64,000 nt of DNA, from assembly GCA_000987045.1 (NCBI GenBank), contig LAKY01000058.1:1-64000 (forward strand), written 5' to 3'. Each line of letters opens with the position of its first letter. The first letter of the stretch is position 1. The notes under the pieces were generated by a model. The model was not told where the DNA came from. It saw only the letters and a list, made by a program, of their open reading frames with translations, and did not search any database. Positions 1-9,325 of this stretch are shown piece after piece. Made by a program: the position numbers and the translations under genes. The stretch comes from Clostridiales bacterium PH28_bin88. GTDB lineage: Bacteria; Bacillota; PH28-bin88.

Positions 1-117
1 CTTTTTTCCCATCCTTTGCAACCGTTGTCCTACCTGGTTTCTCAGTCATCGCAAAAAGCTCGTTTACAGGCTCGGGTCTTATACTTACTATGCATCTCCT
101 CATAGAGGGTTTCACCT

Positions 118-669
118 TTATAACCACCCGGCAAAAAAAGCAGTGGAATCAATCCGGCCGTTCCACCAGTCGAGGTAGTCCTGGACGCGGATCATTTTCG
201 TCCGGATCCTGTTCTCCTGGGGGCTAACCGCTATCAGGGTAACCAGTTCCACCTCCCGAAAAGGTTGAAGCAGTAGTAATTGCAAGATGCGCATAACTTC
301 TTTTAGAAGAAAAATGCCGGTGCCCGGACCCATCGGTTGGTAGGTGACGATTAGCCCCGCATCAAGTGCATCCACCCCTGTCACCTGGATGCCCATCTTC
401 CGGAGGTGCATTTTAAACAGCTCAGCCAGTTCTTTACTCGTGAGTCTTGTGCCGGCAGGATTGGATTCCGGATCCACCGGTGCTGCGTAATGTGGAGAGT
501 GAAGGTGAGCGGTGTATTCAAGCGCGGTTGGAAAATGCCCGTTGTGTTGAGTGACAACGAGAGAATAGCCCCTTGGACCAGTTCCGCAAACTACCAGGGT
601 GAGCAGTAATAAAGAAATGAGAAATTTGTACGACCGGCATCCGTTGTTGACACTTGCCAGGGTGTGCAA
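118..669 (-). CDS. hypothetical secreted or lipoprotein
   Basis: The gene is not recognised. A TTG start at 669 follows a GGGGG purine stretch at 8 nt spacing and gives about 183 aa. A longer frame to 741 would overlap the upstream LysR gene and has less support. The N-terminus carries a basic patch, a hydrophobic run (residues 16-27, FLISLLLLTLVV) and a Cys in an LVVC context, which could be a lipobox. The rest is soluble-looking, with a hydrophobic helix near the middle and a Trp-rich C-terminus. It lies just downstream of the LysR gene on the same strand and may be cotranscribed. Confidence 0.5.
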   Translation of the reverse strand: MHTLASVNNGCRSYKFLISLLLLTLVVCGTGPRGYSLVVTQHNGHFPTALEYTAHLHSPHYAAPVDPESNPAGTRLTSKELAELFKMHLRKMGIQVTGVDALDAGLIVTYQPMGPGTGIFLLKEVMRILQLLLLQPFREVELVTLIAVSPQENRIRTKMIRVQDYLDWWNGRIDSTAFFAGWL

Positions 670-695
670 TACGGAGACCCCCTGTAGAAAATCTG

Positions 696-1658
696 TTATG
701 CAAGAGATTCGCTGTGAAGTTTCCGTCCCTCCAGGCAACACTCGGAATGCAGAACCTTTGTCATGTCATCCCGGCTATGCAAACAGCTCATAAAACAGCG
801 CAGGTCGGCATTCTGGTGGATGGTCGCGTTGCGCAGGATGCTCAAAGATCGCGTAATGGGCCTCTCCTTGATCCTTAGAGCCCTGAAGACGCCTTGGTCA
901 CATTCCTTTTTCACGGTCAGGTAGGAAATGATGGTAATCCCCAGACCGGCGCAGACAACTTCTTTGATCGCCTGGGTACTGCCGAGTTCCATAGTAACGT
1001 TCAGGTCCCCTGGGTTAATTCCTCTTTCCGCCAGGGCAAGTTCCATCACTTTACGGGTACCGGAGCCCTGTTCCCGGACAATCATTTTTTCCGAACACAA
1101 ATCGGCTACGGAGACGTATTTCCTGTTACCCCACAGGTGATGATACGGTACCACCACCACCAGTTCATCTTCCCAGAAGTTTTCTACCACCAGCTCCTTG
1201 TGCTGGGCAACAGGCCCTTCAATCAGCCCTATGTCAACATGCTTTTCCAGCACGTCCTGGTAAATAATTTCCGTGTTGGCTATCTTTACCTTGAAAGCGA
1301 TGTCAGGGCGTATTCCGTACATGTATGCCAGGATGCGCGGGAGCAAATACTCCCCAATGGTAAAGGTAGCCCCGATACAGATGTTGCTCTTTTTTTCTAC
1401 CGCCAGCCCGTTCAGCTCCTGATGGGCTTCATTGATCAGGCTCAGTACCTTGCAGACATATTGATAGAAGGTCTTACCCGCCTCGGTCAGGTAGACGCCT
1501 TTATTGGTACGGTCGAAAAACCTGGCGCCGAAAAAGTTCTCCAGGCTCTGGATCTGCAGGCTGATACTCGGCTGGCTCATGTGCAGCCTCTTGGCTGCCA
1601 GGGTAATATTCCTGGTTTCGGCAACAACCTTGAACACCGTGAATTGTTGTTCTAACAT
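696..1658 (-). CDS. LysR-family transcriptional regulator
   Basis: A 320-aa LysR-type regulator. The ATG at 1658 follows GGGAGG at good spacing; an upstream in-frame ATG (1706) lacks a site. Residues 1-60 form the winged helix-turn-helix (AAKRLHMSQPSISLQIQSLE, then FFDRTNKGVYLTEAG). The remainder is a type-2 periplasmic-binding-like effector domain of CysB/CbbR kind. The gene sits directly downstream of the dsrMKJOP-dsrN operon but has its own promoter at 1842-1870. That promoter carries a dyad also present upstream of three sulfur-metabolism operons in this window, which makes this protein the natural candidate regulator. The ligand is unknown. Confidence 0.9.
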   Translation of the reverse strand: MLEQQFTVFKVVAETRNITLAAKRLHMSQPSISLQIQSLENFFGARFFDRTNKGVYLTEAGKTFYQYVCKVLSLINEAHQELNGLAVEKKSNICIGATFTIGEYLLPRILAYMYGIRPDIAFKVKIANTEIIYQDVLEKHVDIGLIEGPVAQHKELVVENFWEDELVVVVPYHHLWGNRKYVSVADLCSEKMIVREQGSGTRKVMELALAERGINPGDLNVTMELGSTQAIKEVVCAGLGITIISYLTVKKECDQGVFRALRIKERPITRSLSILRNATIHQNADLRCFMSCLHSRDDMTKVLHSECCLEGRKLHSESLA

Positions 1659-1841
1659 ATTCTTGCCTCCCAGGGTTTTACCTAATAATAAGATAATACC
1701 ACGCAACTTTTACCGCATTTCTCTACCCGGCTCTGTTAATCGTTCCGATCAATTACCCTTCCTTGCCTTCACCTCCATTACCAGCTTTGCTGCAGATATG
1801 TGCTTATAAGTACAATCACAACGACATTACGCCTCATAATT

Positions 1842-1906
1842 ATTGTATATTGTTCAGTATTAATAGTAAACCAGGTTTTTTCAATGGTACTATTAGGAAT
1901 CCTGAT
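1842..1906 (-). promoter_or_regulatory. LysR gene promoter with LTTR-type dyad
   Basis: Read on the minus strand: -35 TTTACT (1870-1865), 17-nt spacer, -10 TACAAT (1847-1842). Upstream is the 15-bp dyad ATTAGGAATCCTGAT (plus-strand 1892-1906), with half-sites ATTAGGA and ATCAGGA. The dyad starts 27 nt from the -35 box, the same offset as at 12498/12525, 15324/15351 and 19352/19379. Autoregulation by the LysR protein is inferred. The 5' leader would be about 175 nt. Confidence 0.65.
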
Positions 1907-1943
1907 TGCAGGCCTGCACCGGCAGGAATTGTTCGTCTCGTTG

Positions 1944-3365
1944 TCAAACGATCTGGGCCAGCCTGCTTTCCCTTACTCGCTGTTTACGATATGCCCCGGC
2001 CATTCGTATAAAATTCTTTGCCCAGCAGCTTAAGCCTGACGCATGGATGTGGTTGTAGGAGGCCAACGTATTCTTATACAAGATACCGTCTTGCTGCCGG
2101 CCCAGTCCCACCCCTCTTTGTACCTTGTAGATCAATCTTACCCCAGAAGCATCCAGGTTGTCCAGATAGGAATGGTGAAATTCGTGCCCGCGTACGCAAC
2201 TTCCCTGGGGAAAAAATGGATTTGGCTGGCTCACCTCCATGACGGTATAACCGTGACCCCGTGGTTTCTTGTCAAAGAAGACGTCACCGGGGATGAGTCC
2301 GACCATCGACCTGGTAATGCCTTCGAAGGTAATACTGCGGGAGAGATACATCAACCCCCCGCACTCTGCATAGATGGGCATGCCATCTTCGCCGGCAGCC
2401 CTGATCTCCTCCCGCAAGGGGGCATTTGCTTCCAGTTCCGCCGTGAAGAGTTCGGGGAACCCACCCCCGATATACAACCCGTCTATGTCTCCCAGTCCCT
2501 GATCCTCCAGCGAGTTGATCAATTGCAGGTCCGCCCCCGCTGCAGCCAGGACCTCCAGGTTTTCCGGATAATAAAAGGTAAAGACGTTGTCTTTGATCAC
2601 CCCAATCCTGACCCCATTGGTTCTTCCACTTTTTACCTGAGATTTGGTCGGAACGTCTCCTCGATGACCGGCAGCTTGCAACAGCAGAGAAAGGTCCAGG
2701 TACTCTTCCGCCACCCCTCGCAGTTTCTCGATCACGGCAGCGGTACCGCCTTTTTCCCCTTCGGGGATGAGCCCAAGGTGCCTGCAAGGGATAGTCAAAC
2801 CCTCCTTCTTTGGAACGGCGCCGATCACAGGGATGTGGCAGTACCTGGCGATAGCATCCCTGACCAGCTGCTCTTGCCGGGCACTCCCAACCTTGTTCAG
2901 GATGACACCCGCAATGTTTACTCCGGGCTCAAAGGACTGGAATCCCGCTACCAGGGCCGCCGCGCTCCGCGTCATCCGGGTCACGTCCACCACCAGCACC
3001 ACCGGCGCCCGCAGCAATCTGGCAAGCTGAGCGGTGCTGTTGCTCCCCTCCCCATCCAAACCGTCAAACAAGCCCATAGCCCCTTCTATAAAGGCTAACT
3101 GCGCGTCCCGGCAGTGTTTAACCAGCGACCCTTTTACCTGCGCAGAGCCCATCATGAACAGGTCCAGGTTCCGGCACTCCCGCCCGGCGGCGGCGGACAT
3201 CCAACTGGGGTCGATGAAATCAGGGCCTTTTTTGAAAGGCTGCACAGTTATCCCTTGGCGGGATAACGCGGCCAGGATACCGATGCTAAGGGTGGTCTTA
3301 CCGGAAGCGCCATGGGGTGCAGCCATTACAACTCTAGGAACTTGCGCTAAATTCCTGGGAAGCAT
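1944..3365 (-). CDS. dsrN: DsrN/CbiA-type a,c-diamide synthase
   Basis: A 473-aa protein of the cobyrinic acid a,c-diamide synthase family. The ATG at 3365 follows a GGGTGG site. The N-terminal P-loop amidotransferase domain has GASGKTT at about residues 22-28. The C-terminal class-I glutamine amidotransferase domain has the nucleophile in YAECGGLMYLS and a late GHEFHHS segment. CbiA amidates cobyrinate. In sulfate reducers a homologue next to dsr genes (DsrN) is thought to amidate siroheme for the sulfite reductase. It follows dsrP by 19 nt, so it is the last gene of the dsrMKJOP operon, which favours the DsrN role. A cobalamin role is not excluded. Confidence 0.88.
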   Translation of the reverse strand: MLPRNLAQVPRVVMAAPHGASGKTTLSIGILAALSRQGITVQPFKKGPDFIDPSWMSAAAGRECRNLDLFMMGSAQVKGSLVKHCRDAQLAFIEGAMGLFDGLDGEGSNSTAQLARLLRAPVVLVVDVTRMTRSAAALVAGFQSFEPGVNIAGVILNKVGSARQEQLVRDAIARYCHIPVIGAVPKKEGLTIPCRHLGLIPEGEKGGTAAVIEKLRGVAEEYLDLSLLLQAAGHRGDVPTKSQVKSGRTNGVRIGVIKDNVFTFYYPENLEVLAAAGADLQLINSLEDQGLGDIDGLYIGGGFPELFTAELEANAPLREEIRAAGEDGMPIYAECGGLMYLSRSITFEGITRSMVGLIPGDVFFDKKPRGHGYTVMEVSQPNPFFPQGSCVRGHEFHHSYLDNLDASGVRLIYKVQRGVGLGRQQDGILYKNTLASYNHIHASGLSCWAKNFIRMAGAYRKQRVRESRLAQIV

Positions 3366-3384
3366 CAAGATCCACCCTTTCTAA

Positions 3385-4542
3385 CTAGGCTGTTTCTTCC
3401 TTTACTGATATGGCTACCTTGTACAGGACAGTGAGGATGAGGCCGCCGGTTGCCCAGATCCCCAGGGTGATTAACACTTCGGGTAAAGTAGGCGCATACT
3501 CGGTGACTCTTTCAAAGGCATTGGGAATAAACCCGCCTATCACTAAGCCCAGCCCCTTTTCGATCCACAGGGAAATAAAGACCGCCGCACAGGCTGCTTT
3601 AAGCGTACTCTCCCTCTGGCGCGTTTTGGGGTTAATGAGGAGTACCAGCGCCACAACAGCCAGCAGGACAAATATCCACATAAAGGGGACCAGGTTACCG
3701 TGCCCTTCCAGGCCGACGAAAAGGTACGTAAGACTGTGCATGCCGTGCGCCGGCACTTGACTGTAGAAGGCGGTGAAAAATTCAAGTCCTACAAAGAATA
3801 CGCTCAGGGCCATGGCATAGGTGACAATGGGCGCCAGCTTCTGGATGGCTTCCCTGCCCGGATCAAATTTGCTAAACCTTTTCAAGGCAAAGCACAAGAG
3901 AATCAGGAGGGCAGGGCCGGAAGCAAAGGCCGAAGCCAGGAAGCGGGCTGCCATGATGGCGGTAAGCCATAAGTGCCTGCCCGGGAGGCCGGCGTAAAGG
4001 AAGGCCGTGACCGTGTGAATGCTGACCGCCCACGGGATGGAAAGGTAGATCAACGGTTTGATCCAGTTAGGGGGCGCCACAGATTTGCGTTCGGCTTCCA
4101 CTACATTCCAACCGATCACGAGGTTGAGGATGAGATACCCATTCAGGACAATCATATCCCAAAACATAACGGATCCGGGTGCCGGGTATAACAGGATATT
4201 CAACAGGCGCGCGGGCTTGCCCATGTCCACAATGACGAACAACAGGCACATGATAACGGAGGCAACAGCCAGAAACTCCCCAAAAACGGTGATCCTGCCG
4301 AAGGCTTTAACATTATGCAGGTAATACGGCAACACCACCATCACCGCCGAGGCGGCTACTCCCACCAGGAAGGTAAATTGGGCTATGTAAAGGCCCCACG
4401 AAACGTCCCTGCTCATGCCTGTGACGGTCAGGCCTTGATGCAACTGCCAGAGGTAGCCGGCGAAACCTGCCACTATCAGGGCCAGCAAGAAAGTAACCCA
4501 TCTCCAGTATTTATTGCTCCCGGTCAGAGCCTTTTCAAGCAC
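3385..4542 (-). CDS. dsrP: DsrP, NrfD-family membrane subunit
   Basis: A 385-aa polytopic membrane protein of the NrfD/PsrC family with about ten hydrophobic helices. A GTG at 4542 is 6 nt past GAGGAGGG; the GTG at 4548 overlaps that site. DsrP is the quinone-interacting integral subunit of the DsrMKJOP complex, which moves electrons between menaquinol and the cytoplasmic DsrC/DsrAB step. Immediately upstream are dsrO, dsrJ, dsrK and dsrM in the canonical order. The family features seen are the early [14 protein letters not shown] helix and the DMGKPAR loop. Confidence 0.93.
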   Translation of the reverse strand: MLEKALTGSNKYWRWVTFLLALIVAGFAGYLWQLHQGLTVTGMSRDVSWGLYIAQFTFLVGVAASAVMVVLPYYLHNVKAFGRITVFGEFLAVASVIMCLLFVIVDMGKPARLLNILLYPAPGSVMFWDMIVLNGYLILNLVIGWNVVEAERKSVAPPNWIKPLIYLSIPWAVSIHTVTAFLYAGLPGRHLWLTAIMAARFLASAFASGPALLILLCFALKRFSKFDPGREAIQKLAPIVTYAMALSVFFVGLEFFTAFYSQVPAHGMHSLTYLFVGLEGHGNLVPFMWIFVLLAVVALVLLINPKTRQRESTLKAACAAVFISLWIEKGLGLVIGGFIPNAFERVTEYAPTLPEVLITLGIWATGGLILTVLYKVAISVKEETA

Positions 4543-4554
4543 GACCACCCCTCC

Positions 4555-5334
4555 TCACACGATGTAGTAAACGTTGGGGCCAGTACCAAGTTCGGGTTTG
4601 CGTACGATGGTATAGCGGGAACGCAGTATTTCCCTTACCTTTGAACCGGGGTCTTCCAGGTCGCCAAAAACCAGCGCCCCGGGCCGGCAGGCTTCAACAC
4701 AGGCTGGAAGAAGTCCCTGATCAAGCCTCTCGGCGCAGAAGTTGCACTTTTCCACAACCCCTTTTTCCCTGGTGGGAAACGTCGTATCCATTTCCTTGAT
4801 AAAAGGACGGGGATCTCTAAAATTAAAGCTCCTGGCGCCAAAGGGACAAGCGGCCATGCAGTACCGGCACCCGATGCACCGGTGATAGTCCATCATCACG
4901 ATGCCGTCTTTTCTCTTGAATGTGGCTCTTGGGGGACATACCCTCGCGCACGAGGGGTTTTCGCAGTGATTGCAGAGAACGACAAAGGGCTTGTCTTTTA
5001 AGCCTTCTTCAGTATACTTGTGTTTCTGGTCAGGAAAGACATGCTCGTAAGGCTCGGTCCAGATCCACTTGACCTCTTCCTCCGGGTCGGGGATATCCGG
5101 TACGTTATGAACGCGGTGGCAGGCAAGGATGCAGTCTGTGCAGCCCTCTTTCCCTTCCTGATAGCACTTCTTCATGTCAACGATCATCGCCCACTTTTTG
5201 CCCGCCAGTGCTCTCGCATCCGGCATCACCTTCCGGGAGTCGCTTCCGGCGAACACCTTTACCGCCGGCAGTACCCCGAGCCCCAGCAGGCATGCCCCGC
5301 CGATCCGCAAGAAGCTCCTCCTGCGCATTTTCAT
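4555..5334 (-). CDS. dsrO: DsrO, Tat-exported ferredoxin-like subunit
   Basis: A 259-aa iron-sulfur protein. The ATG at 5334 overlaps the dsrJ stop (ATGA) and follows AAAGGAGG. The N-terminus MKMRRRSFLRIGGACLLG is a twin-arginine signal, so the protein should act on the outer face of the membrane. Downstream are CysX2CysX2CysX3Cys-type clusters (for example CNHCENPSCARVCPP, CIGCRYCMAACPFG and CNFCAERLDQGLLPAC), enough for about four [4Fe-4S] centres as usual for DsrO/HmeA. It pairs with DsrP and DsrJ in the DsrMKJOP complex. Confidence 0.94.
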   Translation of the reverse strand: MKMRRRSFLRIGGACLLGLGVLPAVKVFAGSDSRKVMPDARALAGKKWAMIVDMKKCYQEGKEGCTDCILACHRVHNVPDIPDPEEEVKWIWTEPYEHVFPDQKHKYTEEGLKDKPFVVLCNHCENPSCARVCPPRATFKRKDGIVMMDYHRCIGCRYCMAACPFGARSFNFRDPRPFIKEMDTTFPTREKGVVEKCNFCAERLDQGLLPACVEACRPGALVFGDLEDPGSKVREILRSRYTIVRKPELGTGPNVYYIV

Positions 5335-5774
5335 CGCCTTTCCTCCTTTGGAACGACATGACAAGTCCAGCAGTCCGGTTTTACTCCCGCGTAGTTGTGG
5401 CATGTGTCACAGAATTCAGCCTGGTTCGGTTGGGCCGTGACCGGTTGAGCCTGTCCCGGTTGATGTCGGCTTGAGTGGCATTCCAGACACGTATTCTGCA
5501 GGCTCATCTCATACCTTTTACCGTTCTCCGCCACGTACACCCGGTTGCCGTCGCGGACCACCCAGTTTCTCCAGTCATTCAGAAGCTGCATGTGCCTGGC
5601 TCTCATTTCCGTAGTCGCTTCAACACACTCCTTTACCTGCAGCTGCCGGATAGCCGGGGTATCCAGGTTGGGCTCAGGAGCCGGGGCGGCCTTTCCCATG
5701 CCGTACCAGAAGGGGAAAGTGATCAAGCCGAGAAAGATCGCCAGTCCAGCTAAGATTGGGCGCTCATTATACAT
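5331..5774 (-). CDS. dsrJ: DsrJ, triheme cytochrome c
   Basis: A 147-aa protein with one N-terminal membrane anchor (PILAGLAIFLGLITFPFWYG) and three CxxCH heme motifs (CLECH, CDTCH, CWTCH). A conserved Cys lies before the hemes in KECVEATTEMRARHM. In characterised DsrJ one heme has an unusual Cys ligand from this segment. The ATG at 5774 follows GAGGG and overlaps the end of dsrK by a few bases, so translation is probably coupled. A longer frame reads back into a repeat tract and is not credible. Confidence 0.93.
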   Translation of the reverse strand: MYNERPILAGLAIFLGLITFPFWYGMGKAAPAPEPNLDTPAIRQLQVKECVEATTEMRARHMQLLNDWRNWVVRDGNRVYVAENGKRYEMSLQNTCLECHSSRHQPGQAQPVTAQPNQAEFCDTCHNYAGVKPDCWTCHVVPKEERR

Positions 5775-7410
5775 CTTCGTCACCCTCTCCCGACGTCCGA
5801 CGTCTGACTTCCGACGACTGACACGAATTTCCACGAAGGTCGGTGATCCTCTCCTTTTCCCCTTCCATCACCAGAGCATTCCCCACCAGTTCGTGCAAGC
5901 CGGCAACATCCACCCCGGGAACCCAGTAATCCATCAGAGGCGGCAGTACGGCCCGGTCAATGGCGCAGATGCAGGCCAGCATGTTCACGCCGTGTTTTAC
6001 GTGCACGTGCTTGACCGCATTGGCCCTGGGGAAGCCTCCCCGCAGGCGCATTTCCATATTCTCGTCGGCATTCAGGCCTCCGCCGCTGCCGCAGCAGAAG
6101 GTCTGTTCCCTGATGGTATTCTCCGGCATCTCGTAGAAATGGTTGCAAACGTTTTTAATGACATAGCGCGGCTCTTCGAAAAGCCCCATGGCCCGGGCCG
6201 GGTTGCAGGAATCGTGGAAAGTAACCTTCAGGTGGTCGTTTCGCCGCGGATCAAGCTTTAGTTTTTTGTGCCTGATCAGGTCGGCGGTAAACTCGGCGAT
6301 GTGCACCATCTTGGTAGACTTGGCGTTCTCGAACCTGGTGCCGGTTACCGGGGAGACCGGTTCCTCCAGGAAACCGGCGGGACCGTTCATGGTATCCATG
6401 TACTGGTGAATTACCCGCCACATGTGGCCGCATTCTCCACCCAGGATCCACTTCACGCCCAACCGCTCCGCCTCGGCGTACATCTTGGCGTTTAGCCTTT
6501 TGACCATCTCGTGGGAGTTGAACAGGCCGAAGTTCCCCCCCTCCGAGGCATAGGTGCTCCAGGTGTAGTCCAGCCCCAGTTCATGAAAGAGCATCAGGTA
6601 GCCCATCAGGGTATAGGTGCCTGGATCGGCAAAGAGGTCGCCGGATGGAGTGATGAATAGGATTTCGGCTCCCTTTCTGTTGAAGGTTGGCTCGATTTTG
6701 ATACCGGTCAAGTTTTCCACGTCTTCCAGGACAAATTCGATATTGTCCCTGAAGGCGTGGGGCTGGATGCCCAGGTGATTCCCCGTCCGGTAACAGTTGG
6801 CCATTGGCCCTGTGATCCAGTCGGTATTGAGGCCCAGCAAGTTCAGGAGTTCCCTGGCGATGATGGTGATTTCCGCGGTGTCGATGCCGTAAGGGCAGAA
6901 AACCGAACACCGCCGGCACCCGGTGCATTGAAAGAAGTAGTAAAACCATTCCTTCACCACGTCTTCTGTGAGTTCTCTGGCGCCGGCGATCTTCCCCAGG
7001 ATTTTCCCGGCAAGGGTAAAGTTCTTTCTGTACACCGATCTGAGCAGCTCAGCCCTGAGCACCGGCATGTTCCTGGGGTCCCCGGTTCCGATGAAATAAT
7101 GGCACTTGTCGGCACAGGCGCCGCACCGCACGCAGATGTCCATGAAGATCTGCAGAGAACGGAACCTGCCCAGCCGCTCCCTTAAGCCTTCCAGGATGAT
7201 CTCCCGCCAGTTTCCGGGCAGTTTCCAGTCGGCCTGATCCGGCGACCATTCCCTGGGGTTGGGAAGGCCCAGGGTCTCGAGGCTTTTAGGTTTGGAGGCA
7301 TAACAAAAGGTGCCCCGCCTGAATTCCACGGGCGTATCCATCCACCCCGTTTGAGGAGGTTGATATTTGACCTTTGACAGTTCGTCGGGTTTGGGAACAG
7401 ATGCCATCAT
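5767..7410 (-). CDS. dsrK: DsrK, HdrD-like catalytic Fe-S subunit
   Basis: A 547-aa cytoplasmic heterodisulfide-reductase-like subunit. It has two [4Fe-4S] motifs (CVRCGACADKC; CTGCRRCSVFCPYG) followed by CCG-type segments (HDSCNPARAMG and TFCCGSGGG) that in HdrB/D bind a noncubane cluster. DsrK is thought to reduce the DsrC trisulfide. The start overlaps the dsrM stop (ATGA) with GGAGG just upstream. The last residues (NSCQSSEVRRRTSGEGDEDV) are encoded by a GACTTCCGACGACTGAC-type intergenic repeat tract (5791-5824), so the native C-terminus seems to have been replaced or extended by repeat DNA. Confidence 0.95.
   Translation of the reverse strand: MMASVPKPDELSKVKYQPPQTGWMDTPVEFRRGTFCYASKPKSLETLGLPNPREWSPDQADWKLPGNWREIILEGLRERLGRFRSLQIFMDICVRCGACADKCHYFIGTGDPRNMPVLRAELLRSVYRKNFTLAGKILGKIAGARELTEDVVKEWFYYFFQCTGCRRCSVFCPYGIDTAEITIIARELLNLLGLNTDWITGPMANCYRTGNHLGIQPHAFRDNIEFVLEDVENLTGIKIEPTFNRKGAEILFITPSGDLFADPGTYTLMGYLMLFHELGLDYTWSTYASEGGNFGLFNSHEMVKRLNAKMYAEAERLGVKWILGGECGHMWRVIHQYMDTMNGPAGFLEEPVSPVTGTRFENAKSTKMVHIAEFTADLIRHKKLKLDPRRNDHLKVTFHDSCNPARAMGLFEEPRYVIKNVCNHFYEMPENTIREQTFCCGSGGGLNADENMEMRLRGGFPRANAVKHVHVKHGVNMLACICAIDRAVLPPLMDYWVPGVDVAGLHELVGNALVMEGEKERITDLRGNSCQSSEVRRRTSGEGDEDV
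5791..5824. repeat. GAC-rich degenerate heptamer tract
   Basis: The plus strand shows near-tandem units of the form GACGTCC, GACGTCT, GACTTCC, GACGACT and GACACG. Similar tracts lie at 22045-22078, about 32061-32080, 34113-34180, 38497-38523 and 40225-40262, always at gene ends or in gaps. Here the tract is read in frame as the last residues of DsrK. Confidence 0.6.
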
Positions 7411-8405
7411 GAAACCTCCTTTTCGACGGGCAGCCCGGCGCCCAGCATTTTCTTCCTGAACTCTTCCTCGTACTCCTCGTAGGTATGCACCTTGACAGGG
7501 TAATTCCAGGGATTGATATGCCTGTGCTCGCGGCTGTTATTGGCCAGGTTCCTGGTGGGACTGAGGAAGATGCCCCCCATGTGCACCAGCTTGCTGAAGG
7601 GGAAATAGGCGAAAAGAGTGCTTACAAGAAATACGTGGATATAGAACATCACCCCGATCCCCTCGGGCACCCTGGGATGGAAAGTGGCCAGTCCCATAGC
7701 CAGCTCCTTCACGGCGGTAATATCCACTCGAATGAAGTACCGCATGAGCACGCCGGAAAGGGCCACCCCCAGGATTAAAAGGAGAGGGAAGTAATCGGCG
7801 GGGAGCGAGATGTAGCGCACCTGCGGCACCGCTACCCTTCTGACGAAAAGGTAGGTCACTGCCGCCAGTAAGGCCACGTCGGTTACATAGAGCGCCTGCA
7901 GGCCTACCCGCAGGAACCCGTCAAATCCTTCGACGGCCTGAACCAGGAAAGGCACCGGTTCGGTAAAGAACCGCAGGTGCCTGAAAAAAATGATCAAAAA
8001 AGACCAGTGGAACGCCAGGGCCGCCAGCCAAAGCCACTTCTCCCAGTGATACGCAAGCTTCGGCCCTTGCCTCAGCTCCGCTTTTGTGTTCCTGAAAAGG
8101 GAACGGAAGAGAAGCACTTCCAGCGCCATCCTGCCCACAACCCCGGCAGTGCCGGAGGGATTGTCAAGTTTACTTGCCGTGATCCAGGGAAGAGACTTCT
8201 GCTGCCCACAGGTGGTAGGGATGCGGAAAGGAACAGGCGCCCGCCCCCACTTGATTACGCGAAACACCAGCCCCGCCAGGAATGTAACAACGGCTATGTA
8301 AGGGACGATCACCCCGAACAATAAGTGCAGGCCGGCCCCTTGTACTCCCAGAAAAACAATTAAGATAAGTGCTGTCACAGCCAGCAGAGAAATTTTGATG
8401 CCCAT
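7407..8405 (-). CDS. dsrM: DsrM, NarI-like cytochrome b subunit
   Basis: A 332-aa membrane protein with an N-terminal hydrophobic pair, a cytoplasmic loop with PFRIPTTCGQQKSL, then a NarI-like four-helix bundle containing His residues suited to two b hemes (HWSFLIIFFRHLRFF and FYIHVFLVSTLFAYFPFSKLVHMGG). DsrM oxidises menaquinol and passes electrons to DsrK. The ATG at 8405 follows AAAGGAGGGAG, and the end overlaps dsrK by 4 nt. Length and order match the family. Confidence 0.95.
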   Translation of the reverse strand: MGIKISLLAVTALILIVFLGVQGAGLHLLFGVIVPYIAVVTFLAGLVFRVIKWGRAPVPFRIPTTCGQQKSLPWITASKLDNPSGTAGVVGRMALEVLLFRSLFRNTKAELRQGPKLAYHWEKWLWLAALAFHWSFLIIFFRHLRFFTEPVPFLVQAVEGFDGFLRVGLQALYVTDVALLAAVTYLFVRRVAVPQVRYISLPADYFPLLLILGVALSGVLMRYFIRVDITAVKELAMGLATFHPRVPEGIGVMFYIHVFLVSTLFAYFPFSKLVHMGGIFLSPTRNLANNSREHRHINPWNYPVKVHTYEEYEEEFRKKMLGAGLPVEKEVS

Positions 8406-8422
8406 ATTCCCACTCCCTCCTT

Positions 8423-8950
8423 TCAGGCCTGGTGATCAACGCTTCCGTCAACCGGCCAATTAGCCCTTTGCAACAGCTTGTGAGTTGTCTTTTTCACCTC
8501 GTTGATCCGTATTTCACAGATTTTTTCCCGGCATTCCATGTATGCGTCAAAGAAGAGAAGGGCCAGGTCGTCGATGTTGGACTCAAAACCCAGCAGCTCG
8601 CCTACGGATACCCGGCCTGCGGAAATTTCCCCGCCCAACTCCTCTCTGATTAACTTCTTTAGCAGGAAGATGAAGTTGAGGGCCCGGGAAGGGGAAAAAT
8701 CCTGAACTGCTCTGATCCGGGCAATTTGATCCACTAGAGGGTAAACCTTTGCCGGGTCCACGCCCTGAAGCAGTTCATCGTAAAGACCCTCGATCCCCTG
8801 GTGAACAGTGCTCCCTACCGGATTGGCGAACCGGTCTTTTTCCCTGAGTAAGAACCTTGCTGTTTCAGGTGGGTAAGTATCCAGCAAGAGCTGGAGCCAT
8901 CGACCAATAATAGCTGCTTTCCTGTTGGACAAAAAGTCGACCAGTTTCAT
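8423..8950 (-). CDS. RsbRD N-terminal domain protein
   Basis: A 175-aa all-helical soluble protein resembling the stand-alone RsbRD_N domain (globin-like sensor fold of RsbR/RsbS-type regulators), recognisable from MKLVDFLSNRKAAIIGRWLQ near the start and FFDAYMECREKICEIRINEVKK near the end. It lies 17 nt upstream of dsrM in the same operon; an RsbRD_N gene just before dsrM is a recurring arrangement in sulfate reducers. A redox- or ligand-sensing or assembly role is inferred only from this association. The start at 8950 sits 10 nt after GAGGGG; 8968 is an alternative with no site. Confidence 0.75.
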   Translation of the reverse strand: MKLVDFLSNRKAAIIGRWLQLLLDTYPPETARFLLREKDRFANPVGSTVHQGIEGLYDELLQGVDPAKVYPLVDQIARIRAVQDFSPSRALNFIFLLKKLIREELGGEISAGRVSVGELLGFESNIDDLALLFFDAYMECREKICEIRINEVKKTTHKLLQRANWPVDGSVDHQA

Positions 8951-9325
8951 GCCCAGCACACCCCTCATCCAGTGATCAGTGGCTAGTGTTTATTTCCTCG
9001 TATTCTTATGGGATGGTTTTATTACCGCTAACCGCCATAATAGGCTGCCGGGGGCAGATAAGCTCCGCCCCGGCAGCATCTCGCTTTCCTTCAACTAATC
9101 GCTATTCTTCTTGGCTTTCTCCGCTAGTCACCAGTCACTAGCCACCAGTCTAAATAGCTCGTCGGCTTACGCTCGGGTTTCCTTCCCGGCGCGAGTCTCA
9201 GTTATACTTGTAATGAACCTCGGCGTCTTCGGGCCGTGTCCAAAACTCGGCCTTCGGCCTCAAACATTGGACACGGCTATTTCTCAGACGCCAGATGCCG
9301 CGCCCGCGGCATGAGGGTCTAGTCA
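8951..9325. other. 375-nt gap between dsrC and dsrM operons
   Basis: No gene seen. The gap contains two inverted repeats. One is at 9044-9077 (arms GCTGCCGGGG and CCCCGGCAGC). The other is at 9233-9277 (11-bp arms GCCGTGTCCAA and TTGGACACGGC, with a smaller GGCC dyad in the loop). Neither has a clear T-run on the minus strand. A GACTGGTGACTAG-like degenerate tract is at 9125-9150. The stretch TCGGCTTACGCTCGGG (9165-9180) resembles part of the dispersed repeats at 14.0 and 33.9 kb. The gap probably attenuates or ends the dsrABDC transcript. Confidence 0.5.

Noticed and set aside
894-1655. 253-codon plus-strand open frame
   Set aside because: Antisense of the LysR gene, which has clear domain matches and a ribosome site.
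2043-3098. 351-codon plus-strand open frame
   Set aside because: Antisense of dsrN/cbiA; no recognisable domain.
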